A DNA stretch of 64,000 bases from Euonymus europaeus (Eukaryota > Streptophyta > Magnoliopsida > Celastrales > Celastraceae), in contig OY756969.1 in the NCBI GenBank assembly GCA_963580455.1, forward strand, positions 16,154,760-16,218,759, given 5' to 3'. Below the pieces are notes generated by a model. It was not told the origin of the DNA. It worked only from the letters and a program-made list of their open reading frames with translations, and made no database searches. Shown in pieces: positions 1 to 11,444 of the stretch; the first letter of the stretch is position 1; every line of letters starts with the position of its first letter. Position numbers and translations under genes: made by a program.

Positions 1-140
1 AGGATCTGGGGTTGGGTCCTAGATGTAAGTTAGTAAGTCTCCAGGCCATGTCACGACCTCTGCTGATCCGGTACGTTTTCTTATCCCTTAAATCCTCGAT
101 TGATTAAATCATGTTAAGTATCTTATCTGTTGTGGCACAT

Positions 141-248
141 ATGGATACTCGTAGAGAGACCCGATCTACTCGCGCTGCGCAACCCCGGGAGATGGGGGCA
201 GGCGAGGACGACCTAGGGGCCGTGGTAGGGGCCAAGGTAGAGGAGTGA
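141..248 (+). pseudogene. Frameshifted gag start: ATG leader peptide out of frame with gag-pol
   Basis: The ATG at 141 opens a frame beginning [16 protein letters not shown] that runs to a TGA at 246. The main gag-pol frame is open upstream from about 155 and in it 215-244 encodes an Arg/Gly run ending [10 protein letters not shown], the kind of basic segment expected right after such a gag start. The two frames are offset as by a one-base deletion or two-base insertion near 183-200. The natural start is therefore probably the ATG at 141, broken by a small indel. Confidence concerns this reading; the two frames themselves are directly visible. Confidence 0.6.
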
Positions 249-286
249 CGCGTGCTACTAGACGCACTCCTAGCACTCAAAATTCG

Positions 287-3200
287 ATGCCGGTGAATGA
301 TACCAACGAAAGAGTGGAGGAAAGAGTTGAGGTGGAAGATCTGGGGAGGACTTCAGAGCCAGTATTGCCGGAGGTACCGATTGCTCCGACTAGTACTGTG
401 GGACAACCTGTGACCTTAGAGGCTTTGACAGGAATTGTGATGAACTTAGTTCAGGTTATACAAGCGCAAACTCAGGCGCAAGTGGTGAGAGCACCAGAAG
501 TCCGAAGTGAGGGACAGGGTTCCGGGGCTAGTACTGGGGATGGTGCCAGACCGGGAAGGGAGATTTATGAGGTTGATCAGTTGAGGAGGACTAGTCCTCC
601 AGTGTTTGATGGCGAGGGAGAAGGGTACGAAGCCGGTGAATGGCTAAGGCAAATGAGCAAGAGATTTGAATCTCTAGTTCTACCCGATGACCGGAGGATG
701 AAGCTGATCTTTTATTATCTTAAAGGAGCAGCCCATGACTGGTGGGACTCGCTGGATCAGAGAAAGAATGATCTGACTTGGACATCATTTGAAATGTTGT
801 TCATGCAACGATTTGTGCCAGAGAGCTTCCAATCTGACAAGGCCAGGCAGTACATGGAGTTGGTGCAAACTCCTGATATGACAGTGACGCAATATACCAA
901 GAGGTATGAGGAACTCTATAGGTTTGGAAAGAAGTTTGCTTCAGATGATTGGAGCAAGACAGAGAGATACCGAGATGGGTTAATTCCTACTATTGGGAAG
1001 TTGATGATACCTTCAGGGGTGATGTCATATGACAAGGCAGTGGATATGGCTCTTAAGATAGAGCGGGGAGAGCGCAACTCCCGTCAGTACTGGAACATTC
1101 AGAAGGGTCGAAAGACCTCAGCTTCTAGTGGAGGAAGCAGTAGTAGTCAGAAGAGGCAGAAGATAGAACCTCAGACTCAGGAAGGCCGGAGAGGTGGTAG
1201 AGACCAGGGACAGAGGCCACGGGGTGGCAGATTTGCATGTTTCAAGTGCGGGAAGGAAGGGCACAAGAAAGATCAGTGTCCGGTGAAGGGGATTGTGTGC
1301 TTTGGGTGTGGTGCGGCTGGCCATAAGAGGAATGAATGTCCTCAGGGTGGCAGAACTTCAGATCAATATCATACACCTGGAGTACCATCTTCTGCAATTG
1401 CTCCAGCTCTTCCCTCCACTGTTCCATCAGGGGGAATAGGACGAGGCGGACCTAGGCAGACTCCGCAGCTACAGTCGACCCAGACGCAAACCCGGGCATT
1501 TGCATTGGGACATCAGGAGGCTCCTGAACATCCCCACTTCATTGGAGGTACTTTCCTTATTTCAAACTGTTGGGCTATGGTGTTGTTTGATTCGGGAGCT
1601 ACAGCTTCATTCATTACTAGTGCCTTAGCTCATTCCTTAGGGTTGGAAATTTCGCCAATAAGGCGTATGTTTATAGTGTCTTCACCATTTGGGTATTTTA
1701 CTCCTTTAGAGGGGATAGCATTTGGGTGTGAGTGTCGATTTGGAGAAGTGGTCTTGAAGGCCAATTTTTATGTGATGGACTTCAAGGATTTCGATGTAAT
1801 CCTTGGAGCAGATTGGTTGACAAAGCACCATGGGTTGCTAGATTTTTGGGAGAGAAAAATTTCTCTTAGAATACCTGAGGGTGGGGTGATACGGTTGAAT
1901 GGATCGAAGGGGATTCCTTGTCCATATTTCTTAGAAAATCCTCTATACAAGGATTGTAGGATGGCGAGTTTGGTGACGTCAACACCTAGGGGTGATTTCA
2001 CAACACCGATTCAGGTAGTGGAAGAGTTTATGGATGTGTTTCCGGAAGAGTTATCGGGATTGCCTCCAAAGAGAGAAATAGATTTTGCCATTGAGTTGCA
2101 TCCGAACGTGAAACCAATTTCGATTTCTCCTTATCGGATGGCTCCGGCAGAGTTGAAAGAATTGATGATGCAACTAGAAGAGTTGCAAGATTTGGGGTTT
2201 ATTAGGCCGAGTGTATCTCCATGGGGTGCACCGGTATTGTTTGTAAAGAAGAAAGATGGGTCGTTGAGAATGTGTATCGACTATCGGCAGTTGAATAGAG
2301 TTACAGTGAAGAATAAATATCCGTTACCACGGATAAATGATTTATTTGATCAGTTGAGAGGTGCCAAGCATTTCTCCAAGATTGACTTGAGGTCAGGATA
2401 TCATCAATTGCGGATAAAGGATGAAGATATTCAGAAGACAGCGTTTAGGACTCGATATGGGCATTATGAGTTCTTGGTAATGCCATTTGGGCTGACTAAT
2501 GCCCAAGCGGTATTTATGGATTTGATGCAGGGGGTTCTTAAACCGTTTTTGGATAAGTTTGTAGTGGTATTCATAGATGATATCTTGATTTACTCCACAA
2601 CGGAGGAAGAGCATAGTGAACACTTAAGAGTGGTTCTGTCAACGCTGAGAGAGAATCAGTTGTATGCTAAACTTAGTAAATGTGAGTTTTGGGCCACAGA
2701 AGTGAAATTTCTGGGTCATGTTATTACACAGGAGGGCATAGCAGTTGATTATTCTAAGGTTGAATCAGTTTTGAATTGGGTGAGACCGAAGAATGTGACA
2801 GAGATAAGAAGTTTCCTAGGGTTGGCAGGCTACTACCGAAGGTTCATTAAGGACGTTTCGAGAGTGGCTGCACCCATGACACAATTGACTAAGAAAGGTA
2901 CACCGTTTGTTTGGACAGACGAGTGTGAAGCGGTATTTGAAGAGTTGAAGAAAAGGTTGACAACACCTCCTGTATTAGTGGTGCCGGAGAGAGATATAGG
3001 CTACCAGGTGTATTGTGATGCATCTGGAGTGGGATTAGGATGTGTGTTGATGCAATGTGGGAGAGTTGTGGAGTATGGCTCTAGATTGCTGAAGACACAT
3101 GAGAGGAATTATCCAGTTCATGACTTAGAATTAGCAGCAGTAGTATTTGCTTTGAAGCAATGGCGGTATTATCTCTACGGAGAGAGATTTGAGGTCTTTT

Positions 3201-4894
3201 CAGATCATAAAAGCCTCAAGTACTTATTCACTCAAAAGGATTTGAACTTGAGACAAAGGCGGTGGATGGAATACTTGGAGGATTTCGACTTTAATTTGCA
3301 ATACCATCCCGGTAAAGCAAATGTAGTGGCGGATGCGTTGAGCCGGAAACTTGGGTTGGCTAGTTTGGCGTTGCACGAGTGGGAGATTGTTGAGACAATC
3401 AACCAATTTGGGTTGGAATTGAGGAGTGAGGAAGAAAAAGTATACTTGGGTTGTATAACTTCGAGACCACAGATGGTTCAGAGGGTTATGGATGCGCAGA
3501 ACGGCGATCCCTCTTTTGATGTGATTGATGAGAGTTCAGGATGGGTTCGTGGGATTGACGGTGGAGTGAGATATGTTGGGAGGTTGATAGTTCCCGATGA
3601 TGAGGAACTACGGCTAGAGATCTTGAAGGAGGCACACCATTCATGGTTTGCCATGCATCCTGGAGTTACAAAAATGTATCAAGATTTAAAAAGGAACTTT
3701 TGGTGGAAGGGGATGAAGGCCGATGTGGCCAGGTATGTGGCGAGGTGTCTGACTTGCCAACAGGTGAAAGGTGAACATCAAAAGCCGGCGGGGTTGTTAC
3801 AACCACTACCGGTAGCACAATGGAAATGGGAGATGATCACTATGGACTTTGTGACGGGGTTTCCAATGACTCAGAAGAAATATGACACGGTGTGGGTGAT
3901 AGTGGATCGATTGACCAAGTCGGCACACTTTCTACCAATGAATAAGACAGATTCATTGGAATCCTTGAGTAGCTATTATGTGAGAGAGATTGTGAAGTTG
4001 CATGGAGTGCCATTATCTATTGTGTCAGACCGGGATCCACGGTTCACTGGTAGATTCTGGAGCAGTTTGCAAGAAGCTTTGGGTACGAAGTTAGATTTTA
4101 CTACGGCATACCATCCTCAGAGTGATGGGCAGAGTGAGAGAACTATCCAGATTCTGGAGGACATGCTTAGAGCATGTGTGGTGGACTTCGGAAAGAGCTG
4201 GGATCGATACATATATTTGGCGGAGTTTGTGTACAACAACTCATTCCAAAGTAGTATCGGTATGGCTCCGTTTGAGGCACTTTATGGGAGACCTTGCAGA
4301 TCACCATTATGTTGGGTTGAGGTCGGGGAAAAAGTGATTTCGGGACCGGAATTGGTCAAAGAGGCTCAAGAGCGAGTCGAGGAGATTAAGAGACGGCTTG
4401 TCACCGCACAGAGTCGTCAAAAGTCTTATGCTGATAATAGAAGAAGACCGTTGGAGTTTGTGGTAGGAGACAAGGTATTTCTCAAAGTTAGTCCGAGACG
4501 TGGTGTTCAACGGTATAGTAAACAGGGAAAGTTGGCACCAAGGTTTGTGGGACTGTTTGAGATTCTAGAAATGGTGGGACCGGTAGCATATCGGTTGGCT
4601 CTGCCACCTAAGCTAGAAAGGGTTCATAATGTATTTCATGTCTCTATGCTCCGGAAGTATGAGCCAGACCCTACACATGTATTGGATTGGACCACTTTGG
4701 AAGTTGAAAAAGATGGGAGCTATACTCTTCAACCGGTTAGAATCTTGGACCGTCAAAATAAGGTCACGAGAACGAGTATATTTCCTTTGGTGAAGGTTAT
4801 GTGGATGTACCATGGCACGGAAGAAGCAACTTGGGAGTTGGAGTCTCGTATGATGGACAAGTACTCGGCTTTGTTCAAAAACCCAGGTACATAA
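287..4894 (+). CDS. Gag-pol polyprotein of gypsy element 1
   Basis: The start given is the first in-frame ATG; the open frame extends upstream without an ATG. Residue numbers below count from the GTG at 245. The gag domain occupies roughly residues 110-290. Two CCHC knuckles lie near residues 332 and 352 ([14 protein letters not shown] and [14 protein letters not shown]). The protease motif [10 protein letters not shown] is near 449. Reverse transcriptase carries FIDD near 778 and RNase H the YCDASG motif near 925. Integrase shows an HHCC finger near 1130-1168 and its DDE core at MDFVTG (about 1200), SDRDPRF (about 1262) and GQSERT (about 1298). The last 60 residues resemble a group II chromodomain. 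No internal stop is present. The product would copy and integrate the element; only the gag start looks damaged. Confidence 0.92.
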   Translation: MPVNDTNERVEERVEVEDLGRTSEPVLPEVPIAPTSTVGQPVTLEALTGIVMNLVQVIQAQTQAQVVRAPEVRSEGQGSGASTGDGARPGREIYEVDQLRRTSPPVFDGEGEGYEAGEWLRQMSKRFESLVLPDDRRMKLIFYYLKGAAHDWWDSLDQRKNDLTWTSFEMLFMQRFVPESFQSDKARQYMELVQTPDMTVTQYTKRYEELYRFGKKFASDDWSKTERYRDGLIPTIGKLMIPSGVMSYDKAVDMALKIERGERNSRQYWNIQKGRKTSASSGGSSSSQKRQKIEPQTQEGRRGGRDQGQRPRGGRFACFKCGKEGHKKDQCPVKGIVCFGCGAAGHKRNECPQGGRTSDQYHTPGVPSSAIAPALPSTVPSGGIGRGGPRQTPQLQSTQTQTRAFALGHQEAPEHPHFIGGTFLISNCWAMVLFDSGATASFITSALAHSLGLEISPIRRMFIVSSPFGYFTPLEGIAFGCECRFGEVVLKANFYVMDFKDFDVILGADWLTKHHGLLDFWERKISLRIPEGGVIRLNGSKGIPCPYFLENPLYKDCRMASLVTSTPRGDFTTPIQVVEEFMDVFPEELSGLPPKREIDFAIELHPNVKPISISPYRMAPAELKELMMQLEELQDLGFIRPSVSPWGAPVLFVKKKDGSLRMCIDYRQLNRVTVKNKYPLPRINDLFDQLRGAKHFSKIDLRSGYHQLRIKDEDIQKTAFRTRYGHYEFLVMPFGLTNAQAVFMDLMQGVLKPFLDKFVVVFIDDILIYSTTEEEHSEHLRVVLSTLRENQLYAKLSKCEFWATEVKFLGHVITQEGIAVDYSKVESVLNWVRPKNVTEIRSFLGLAGYYRRFIKDVSRVAAPMTQLTKKGTPFVWTDECEAVFEELKKRLTTPPVLVVPERDIGYQVYCDASGVGLGCVLMQCGRVVEYGSRLLKTHERNYPVHDLELAAVVFALKQWRYYLYGERFEVFSDHKSLKYLFTQKDLNLRQRRWMEYLEDFDFNLQYHPGKANVVADALSRKLGLASLALHEWEIVETINQFGLELRSEEEKVYLGCITSRPQMVQRVMDAQNGDPSFDVIDESSGWVRGIDGGVRYVGRLIVPDDEELRLEILKEAHHSWFAMHPGVTKMYQDLKRNFWWKGMKADVARYVARCLTCQQVKGEHQKPAGLLQPLPVAQWKWEMITMDFVTGFPMTQKKYDTVWVIVDRLTKSAHFLPMNKTDSLESLSSYYVREIVKLHGVPLSIVSDRDPRFTGRFWSSLQEALGTKLDFTTAYHPQSDGQSERTIQILEDMLRACVVDFGKSWDRYIYLAEFVYNNSFQSSIGMAPFEALYGRPCRSPLCWVEVGEKVISGPELVKEAQERVEEIKRRLVTAQSRQKSYADNRRRPLEFVVGDKVFLKVSPRRGVQRYSKQGKLAPRFVGLFEILEMVGPVAYRLALPPKLERVHNVFHVSMLRKYEPDPTHVLDWTTLEVEKDGSYTLQPVRILDRQNKVTRTSIFPLVKVMWMYHGTEEATWELESRMMDKYSALFKNPGT

Positions 4895-4918
4895 CTAAAT
4901 TTCGGGACGAAATTTGTT

Positions 4919-4932
4919 TAAGGGGGAAGGGA
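4919..4932 (+). other. Polypurine tract of element 1
   Basis: A purine run, AAGGGGGAAGGGA, lies directly against the first TG of the 3' LTR and 25 bases after the gag-pol stop. This is the position and composition expected for the primer of plus-strand DNA synthesis. Confidence 0.85.
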
Positions 4933-7119
4933 TGTCAAATCCCGACCCAAAAATAGTATGTTTGGTTAAATTTTAAGTAATAAGTTATTGAAAAATGGGT
5001 TCGAAGGGATAACGGACCATTGGAAGTGTATAAGATCCTAAAGGATAGTTTTAGAACTAGGTTCAGTATATCGGTCATAACTTTTAGCACAGATGTCCGT
5101 TTGGGGCCCATAATATATCAAATCGAAGCTAAGACCGAGACGGAACTGAAAAGTAAGACCACACGCCTAGGCGGTGCCCTAGGCGTGTACACAAAACCGC
5201 CCAGTTCAGTGGCAACCAAGATGTAAATGGTGCATGGGCGCCTAGGCGCACTCCGCCTAGGCGCACTTTCTGTGCACGCCCAGGATAGCGCCCAGAGCAG
5301 CAGGCTTGTGGAAGAATTCATGACTTGGGCGCCTAGGCGTGCTTTAGGGCGCCTAGGCGCAACCCGAGGCTTAAAGAGGGTGTTACGCGACCAGAACTTA
5401 ATCTTTTGTGGAATTTCCGACTTTTAGAGAGGGAGAGAGAGAGAGAAATAGAGAGATAAAGAGAGATTCTTGAGAGATTTCAAGGATTGAAGCTTGGATT
5501 GAAGGATAGAAGAAGATTAAAGAAGAGTTTGACAAAGTTGGAAGGATTTGAGGTAAGTTTCTAGTTTTCCATAAAACCTAGGGTTTTTGTAATTTCAAAT
5601 GGAACTTCGAATGGGTGTTTTAGAATGGCTATAGAGGTTGATTTAAGTCTATATATGTTGATATATACTAGGTTGTTTGAAGATTTGGTTGATTGAAGGC
5701 TTCAAGGCTTGAACTTAGCATATTTGGGTTCTAGAGAGAGAAAGGTAATTTTCTCTTGAGTTGTTGGTTTGATTTATGTTGATTATGGTTATGGGGGATT
5801 AATTTGTGGGATTGGGTGATGAATTTTCTATATGGTAGGTTCGGAAACTCAAACCCTAATATTTGGGAAAAACTTGTAGCTTGTGATAGCTTGGAATTGA
5901 GGTAGGGATTCTTACCCCCATTTTCTATCGTATTGTTCTTCTCTAAAGAGCGGTTGAAATTCTTCATTGGTCTTTATTATTTGTGTTCTTGCCTAAATTG
6001 TTCCTTAGGAAGAACGAACCTTCTTGTTGATTATTGATGAATTTGCATACCTTTGAATGCTTAATCATCTATTGGGCATGATAAACCTCGTTCATGCATC
6101 ATGTAGTTATGTATATATATAGGATTATTATATATATGAGCTTCTTTTGCATGACCTTATTGGGCATGAATTATAGATGCATTGGGTCTACGAGTATGGA
6201 CTCGTAGTATCCTTAGGTTATACTATCGTGATGATGTTGGATACCGAATGGGCACATTGTTGCCGGAATCGGGATTTCCATTACGTAGGTGCACCTATAG
6301 TCGTTCCTAGGCAAAGTGCAAGGATTCCGATGATTTTCTGGAATATTCGTTGCCTTGTGCCAGGCGCTGTAGGGTGTAGCCCGAGGTTATGCATTGTTGT
6401 GACATTTTAGGATGTCATGTTGCTGCATTGAGCTTGTTTCAATATTCAGCCTTTACATTCTTTATGATTCATCTTATTTTCCTTACTGAGCCACCTGCTC
6501 ACCCTATTCCTTTTCTGTATCCTTCAGGTGAGACTGGTGTTGAGAACCAGGCTGCGGATCAGTAGGAGGCGGCGTGACATGGAAGGCCACCCTGGGAGCA
6601 CTAGGATATGTATTTGGTTGTTTGAGAACCTTAGTTATGAATTAAGTACATATAGTACTTGTATTGGTTGACTATTATGTTGCTTAAATACCTTTTCGGT
6701 ATGTTGGATGGATGGTCGGGAGGTATGCTGTGTGATCGGGACTCCCGTACCTGGACAGTGGACCTTGGGTCCGGATTGATAGACTTTGATAGTCTTAGAT
6801 GGTATTAATGATATCACTATGTTTTGTTTATTGATTGCATGCGATTAGGAGGCCTGAGGCCCTGCCTAGTGTGTGAATGTGGATAGATAGCCAGAGGCCC
6901 TGTTAGGCTGCGGAACTTCTCTGATTGTTATTAATTATCTTTTATGTGCTAAGTGAGGTATGACTCCAGGTTGGCACCCCCCGATATACGGGGAGGTGCT
7001 GTCGGATTTCTGTTAGAATCCGGGGTTAGGTTGACGTGTGGTGAGGTCCTTAATGACGGGGCACACGCCTAAAGTGGCGCTCCGGGCTCAGTGCTTGGAA
7101 TTTGGGTCGGGGCGTCACA
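4933..7119 (+). repeat. 3' LTR of element 1 (2187 bp)
   Basis: It begins TGTCAAATCCCGACCC right after the polypurine tract and ends GGGTCGGGGCGTCACA, an imperfect terminal inverted repeat with TG...CA ends. The interior holds a GA-rich tract (about 5427-5465) and a GC-rich block of CCTAGG palindromes (5163-5362). It carries no credible protein; short frames inside it are chance. The 5-base flank at 7120-7124 (CTGGT) should be the target duplication, but its partner is outside the window. Confidence 0.88.
5163..5362. repeat. Cluster of CCTAGG-centred palindromes in the LTR
   Basis: CCTAGG occurs at 5166, 5178, 5241, 5256, 5332 and 5352. Two copies extend to the perfect 12-mer GCGCCTAGGCGC (5238-5249 and 5349-5360), and another at 5329 differs by one base. 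The pair at 5163-5186 also forms a short hairpin. The surrounding LTR is AT-rich, so the cluster stands out. Function unknown; a binding site or replication by-product is possible. Confidence 0.75.
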
Positions 7120-7600
7120 CTGGTAAAGATACTGTCTAAACACCCTATGCATCAAATCCATAAAAGTTGCTGGGGCATTGGTTAGCCCAAACGGCATGAC
7201 CAAGAACTCATAATGGCCATACCAAGTACGGAATGTTGTCTTCGATATGTCCTCCTCCCGAATCCTAAGCTAGTGATAACCTGACATGAGATCAATCTTG
7301 TAGTAATAGTGACTACCTCTCAATTGATCAAATATATCATTTATCCTTGGCAACGGGTACTTGTTTTTCACAGTTACCCTATTCAATTGCCTACACACAT
7401 CCGCATCGGTTTGTCTTTCCTCTTCACGAAGATGACTGGAGCACCCCATGGTAAAGTACTGGGTCTGATAAATCCTAGACTCTACAACTCCGCAACTGCC
7501 TATCCAACTCCCTGAACTCTGCTGGAGCCATCCTATACCTTGGAATAGAAATAGAGTTTGTACCCAGATATAACTCAATCACAAAGTCACTCTCTCGTTA
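7120..7600 (-). pseudogene. Reverse transcriptase fragment of gypsy element 2
   Basis: The minus strand encodes the fingers and early palm of a gypsy reverse transcriptase, with [18 protein letters not shown] and KIDLMSGYH in one frame. Downstream (7120-7265) the palm continues in another frame with residues matching [17 protein letters not shown]. The YxDD-containing part is missing because element 1 interrupts it. Frameshifts near 7265 and 7440 make it non-coding today. Confidence 0.8.
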
Positions 7601-8090
7601 CGGTGGTAACCCTGGTAACTCTTCAGGAAACACGTCCAAGTACTCCTCTACCACTGGCACAGCTGTGCTAACCTCAATATCCGATGTAGAAGTCAAGCTT
7701 GCCACTAGGTAGTCAGAATATCTTGGGTAGTTGAAAAAGTGTGAACACGTAATAACCCGTGACCCATAAAAACTAACTCGCCCAGATGGTGATGTCAGCA
7801 TGACCCTACGCTTTATACAATCTATGACAATATCATGGTCGGTCAACCAGTCCAATCCATGTACCACATCATAGTTAGTGAACTCCATGACATATAACTC
7901 TGCTCGAAACTCATGGCCAGGGAATCGAAAGATGCAACCTCTACAGATGCCCCTCACTACGATACCTGATCCCAAAAGAGAATCTACTACTAATCTCCTA
8001 TCCAAACCCGAAATCTCTAACTCCAATACCTCAACAAAACTTGTAGAAATAAATGAATGTGTGACACCAGTATCAAATAAAACACGAGCC
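7598..8090 (-). pseudogene. Aspartic protease region of gypsy element 2
   Basis: The frame at 8026-7598 holds the body of a retroviral-type protease, with YVMEFTNYDVVHGLDWL, and ends with VVEEYLDVFPEELPGLPP, the usual link into reverse transcriptase. Just upstream (about 8053-8090) the active-site segment LFDTGVTHSFIS is readable. Comparable segments in element 1 confirm the assignment. The stretch is open, but it is detached from gag and reverse transcriptase by frame breaks. Confidence 0.78.
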
Positions 8091-9660
8091 TAAGAACTGA
8101 AAAGTAGAACTCTACCTCCAATGAAATCACGGTCTAGTGCTGGCTTGGGTGCAACTGCATGAACTCCGGCTCACTGGCCCTGTCTCTGCTGCTGCTACTG
8201 CTGTCTCATAGGTGGTGTTGGAGGTCTGGCCCCTCTACCTATTAGAGCTCTAGGTGCTGGTACTGCTGGTGTTGGGGCTCTCTGCCCTCTACCTAATGGT
8301 GCTGCACGTCTCCTCGGACAATCCATCTGGATATGTCCTGGTAGTCCACAATAGAAACACAATAGGACAGTCCGATCTCATATGTCAAGTATGACCACAC
8401 ACATAACAATATAGTCCTAATATGGACCCCTGTCCCTGTCGTGGACCCTGTTGTCCCTATCACAGACCCCTGCTATCCTTGTCGTGGACCCTATTGTCCT
8501 TGCCTCTGAGAACTTTGCTGCTGACCCTGACTCCAACGGTCCACCCTCCTGTCATGGAATCTCTACCCCTAATTCTGTCTGGGCCTCTATCTTTGACCAT
8601 CAGTCCGTTGTCTACTACTACTGCTCCCAATAATCTAACGAATCAACCATGCTCCACTCTATATCAAGTGCTTTGTCAATGCACTCCCGATAGGTGCGAA
8701 CCATCATCCCAGCTAAACACTCTACAATGCAGGGTTTCAGCCCGTGCTGAAACCTCAGTATCTTCTTCTTCACATACTATGCTAGGAACTGAGTCTCAAA
8801 CTCTTGCCATGGCATCTCCATACACTCTCTACCAATAGTCATATTCTCCCACCAGACATAAGCATCTTCCTCTAAAAATGCTGAAGCCAATACAACTCTC
8901 CTCTCATCCGGTATCCTAAGCGTCACCATCTGTCTCCTCAACTATCGCAACAAATCCTTGAACACCTTAGGATCTACTACTCCTTGGTCGTATTAGGATC
9001 TACAACTCCCCGATACACTAGGGATCTCGTCTTCATCAACTAAGCTAACTCAGTGATGAAAGGGTCAACTGCTAGTGGTGCTGTCTGCACTGGAACCATC
9101 TGACCTACTCCTGACTAAATGATAAGTGGTAACTGAACAGGTGCACAAACAAAATCTGGTGTAGCCATTGGAAGAGCTAGCCCCTGAGCGTCGATAATAA
9201 GTTGCGGTTCAATCTGTGAAGCTAAAGCTGCTACCGCCTGACCTATGGTCTGTATCATACCTGTCATGTCTTCATACTGCTGCTCATAAGTCTTTATTAC
9301 ACCCTCTACACCTATAAGTGCTGCCTGAGTCGGTACCTGCTCCACTACTTGATCATGAACAACATGGTCGTGACCCCGTCGATCTCGACCTTGCACGACC
9401 GAAACGTCCTGAGGTATTGGCAACTTGACCTCATCAACGATATCCGAAAGCTCACCTCTACCCTGCCCACGTCCGCGGGTAACACACCCAACCCGAGTAC
9501 ATGTACTACGTGTGTCTACATGTCTAAAAAATAAACGTACAACTACATAAGTCGAATGCCCCCAAACGTAAAAGAAGGAATAACTCACCAGATCAGCTGA
9601 GAAGCGCATGATGTGTAGCTGGGGAAAAACTAAAGAAAATGCACAACCTCCCAAAAGCTA
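8091..9660 (-). pseudogene. Gag remnant of gypsy element 2 with CCHC knuckle
   Basis: The minus frame 9654-9115 contains HVDTRSTCTRV followed by TRGRGQGRG, parallel to the gag start of element 1. The candidate start ATG (about 9522) is followed at once by TAG, so the original start appears broken by a small insertion. Further on, 8318-8359 encodes a zinc knuckle reading CFYCGLPGHIQMDC. The middle (8400-9100) is low-complexity and has several stops, so it is no longer a gene. Confidence 0.72.
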
Positions 9661-9720
9661 AATAAACCTTACCAAAGCTAAATAAACCTCACAAAAGCTA
9701 AATAACATTGATCTGATACC
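9653..9720 (-). other. Primer-binding site and short repeat leader of element 2
   Basis: On the minus strand GGTATCAGAT (9711-9720) matches the initiator tRNA-Met primer-binding site common in plant LTR elements, placed a few bases inside the LTR edge. Directly inside it (9653-9708) are three copies of a 20-base unit containing AAAGCTAAATAA. The repeat may come from slippage. Confidence 0.65.
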
Positions 9721-9724
9721 AAAC

Positions 9725-11284
9725 TTTCACGCCCCTCTCCCACATAGGTGCGGATGAGCACCCACGAATCCTAGAGGCGTGACAGGCAGGGAACCCCTCT
9801 GTTCCCCGAACCGAATTTAAACCAAATATCTGTCCAAGCTACTATGAATCATCAATCTGTCTACATAAGTACCCACACATATATAAATAAATCCCAATGG
9901 AAATCCTAACATACTGTGACATGCAAATCGGAGTCAACAACGAAAAATCCAAAACATCATAGAAATGAAAAATATATACTAAACATACACAAATATCCAC
10001 ATAGCAGCTACCCATCACGTATCGTGCATCTGTACGCTGATCATCCACTCTGGTTATCTCACCTATAAAAAATGTGAATGAAAGGGATGAGCCACAAAGC
10101 TCAGTAGTCATCGGAATAAACATAATGAAGAACTCAAGAAGTATAAGTATAATGAATAGAAACTCAAATGGTGATACCCTCCAGTACTACCAAAATCCAA
10201 TAAATCAGAGATAAAGTAAGAAAACCTGTAAGATATAGAAAGTATAAAGGAAATCATGAAGTGATATACTGATAGGATATAAAATCTCCGAAAAATCGAT
10301 CCATCATAAACATCATCAAAATCATCAATCTGCAGGGTAGACACCGAGTAGGCTCCACCACTACCATCTTCAAGTACAACTCTCAAATCAGTACTCAATC
10401 ATAATCAAACTCAAATCCATATAACATTAGTAAATCCTCCCTTGGACCCACCCTGATCCCCGCAAGGTGTCTCCTAGTCCAGGTAGTCCCCATAATAGAT
10501 GAGGATCGAGGCTATATAAGGTACTCGATAGCATCACCTACATCGAAGAGCGTCCCCTAGGATGTACGCACCTCATTCCGATCTCCAGGTACGTACCCAA
10601 CTCACCGAAATCCGAACCCAAAATCCCCAAATCAGTCTCCTCCATCGAAATACAGGTACGTATACTCGACATAGTTGAAGTACATAAAAGTCAACTTAAA
10701 TAGTCAAAACTGGTCAATCCAGTCAAAAACAGTCAAATCGGGTCAAAAGTCAAACCCAGTCAACTCGGGTCAATAGTGGTACAACCACTGCCGCCGTTGA
10801 AACCGACGATTTCAGTGAACGTTAGCCGGCGAACCACGCATCAAATTCAAGATGTGATTGAGCTCGAAAGTGAGCTCGAAAGTCACAAAAAATGCAACTT
10901 TCGCTTCCTGATTTTGTCGCCTACGGTGCTCCGTTGACTACAATACCACTTGAGTTTTGTTCAACTCTCTACAATCTTCGTTTTGATACCTCACACACCT
11001 CAATTGGTGAAGAAATCACAAAAACCCATTTTTCCCTCAAACCTTTCACAACTCACGGGTGATGGCTGACGAAGAAGAAGATATGGGTTTATTTTCAAGT
11101 GAAATTACCTTTTTGCCCCTTGTTTCTATAATAATTACTTAAACTTCCAAAATTCATAATAATTCAAATTCAACTCCGATATAAGTGATTCTTGCGCCAA
11201 TATTCTTTTAAAATCATATAGTATTTATTAAAAATATTTAATTTTAAAAATTATTTTTCCAAAAATTGGGTTCAGGATATGACA
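9725..11284 (-). repeat. 5' LTR of gypsy element 2 (about 1.56 kb)
   Basis: On the minus strand it starts TGTCATATCCTGAACCC at 11284 and ends GAGAGGGGCGTGAAA beside the primer-binding site. The last bases deviate from an ideal CA end, consistent with decay. The interior shows nothing coding. Short plus and minus frames at 9842-10398 are chance openings in LTR sequence. Confidence 0.75.
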
Positions 11285-11439
11285 GATAGACTGTTTACTT
11301 TACATCTAAAAAAGTTGAAATCGCTTCTGGCTTATGCAGCCAGGTATTTTGATACTTAAGCAAATATCGATGATTGCGATGAAAAAGTGTAGTGAATACT
11401 TTTCGGCTTGGAATCCCTTGGGAGCATAACCCGCGAGAG
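11285..11439 (+). pseudogene. Tat-type gag fragment, first piece
   Basis: Plus-strand residues such as LLAYAARYFDT and DDCDEKV match the retrotransposon gag domain of Tat-type gypsy elements. Stops interrupt it. The same gag continues after the solo LTR at 14063. It is bounded on the left by element 2 and on the right by the target duplication of the copia solo LTR. Confidence 0.65.
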
Positions 11440-11444
11440 AGTTT

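Larger units (their letters stand above)
1..7119 (+). mobile_element. Ty3/gypsy LTR retrotransposon (element 1), chromodomain-type, 5' LTR outside window
   Basis: The window opens in the untranslated leader of this element. It then shows one long gag-pol frame, a polypurine tract and a full 3' LTR. Domain order is gag, two zinc knuckles, protease, reverse transcriptase, RNase H, integrase and a C-terminal chromodomain-like tail; integrase after RNase H defines Ty3/gypsy. The leader, the long LTR and the C-terminal tail resemble the plant Tekay/Del group of chromoviruses; that lineage call is an inference. The element abuts the reverse-transcriptase region of element 2 at 7120, so it inserted into that older element. 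The intact pol frame suggests it is the youngest insertion here. Confidence 0.9.
7120..11284 (-). mobile_element. Decayed Ty3/gypsy element 2, 5' part only
   Basis: Reading the minus strand from 11284: an LTR (to about 9725), a primer-binding site, then gag, a zinc knuckle, protease and the start of reverse transcriptase, cut off at 7120 by element 1. The reverse-transcriptase residues closely resemble element 1 (for example [18 protein letters not shown]), so it belongs to a related chromovirus-like group with a shorter LTR. Frames are broken by several indels and stops. Its outer end at 11284 abuts Tat-type gag sequence, which indicates insertion into that gag. Confidence 0.82.

Noticed and set aside
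245..286. GTG at 245 as the gag-pol start
   Set aside because: A plant retroelement would not normally initiate at GTG. The first in-frame ATG is 287 and the likely ancestral start is the frameshifted ATG at 141.
8422..8838. 138-residue plus-strand frame
   Set aside because: Low-complexity Pro/Leu/Ser translation antisense to the gag of element 2; a shadow of a decayed minus-strand gene.
9842..10398. Minus-strand frames of 93 and 96 residues
   Set aside because: Within the LTR of element 2 and without similarity to known proteins.
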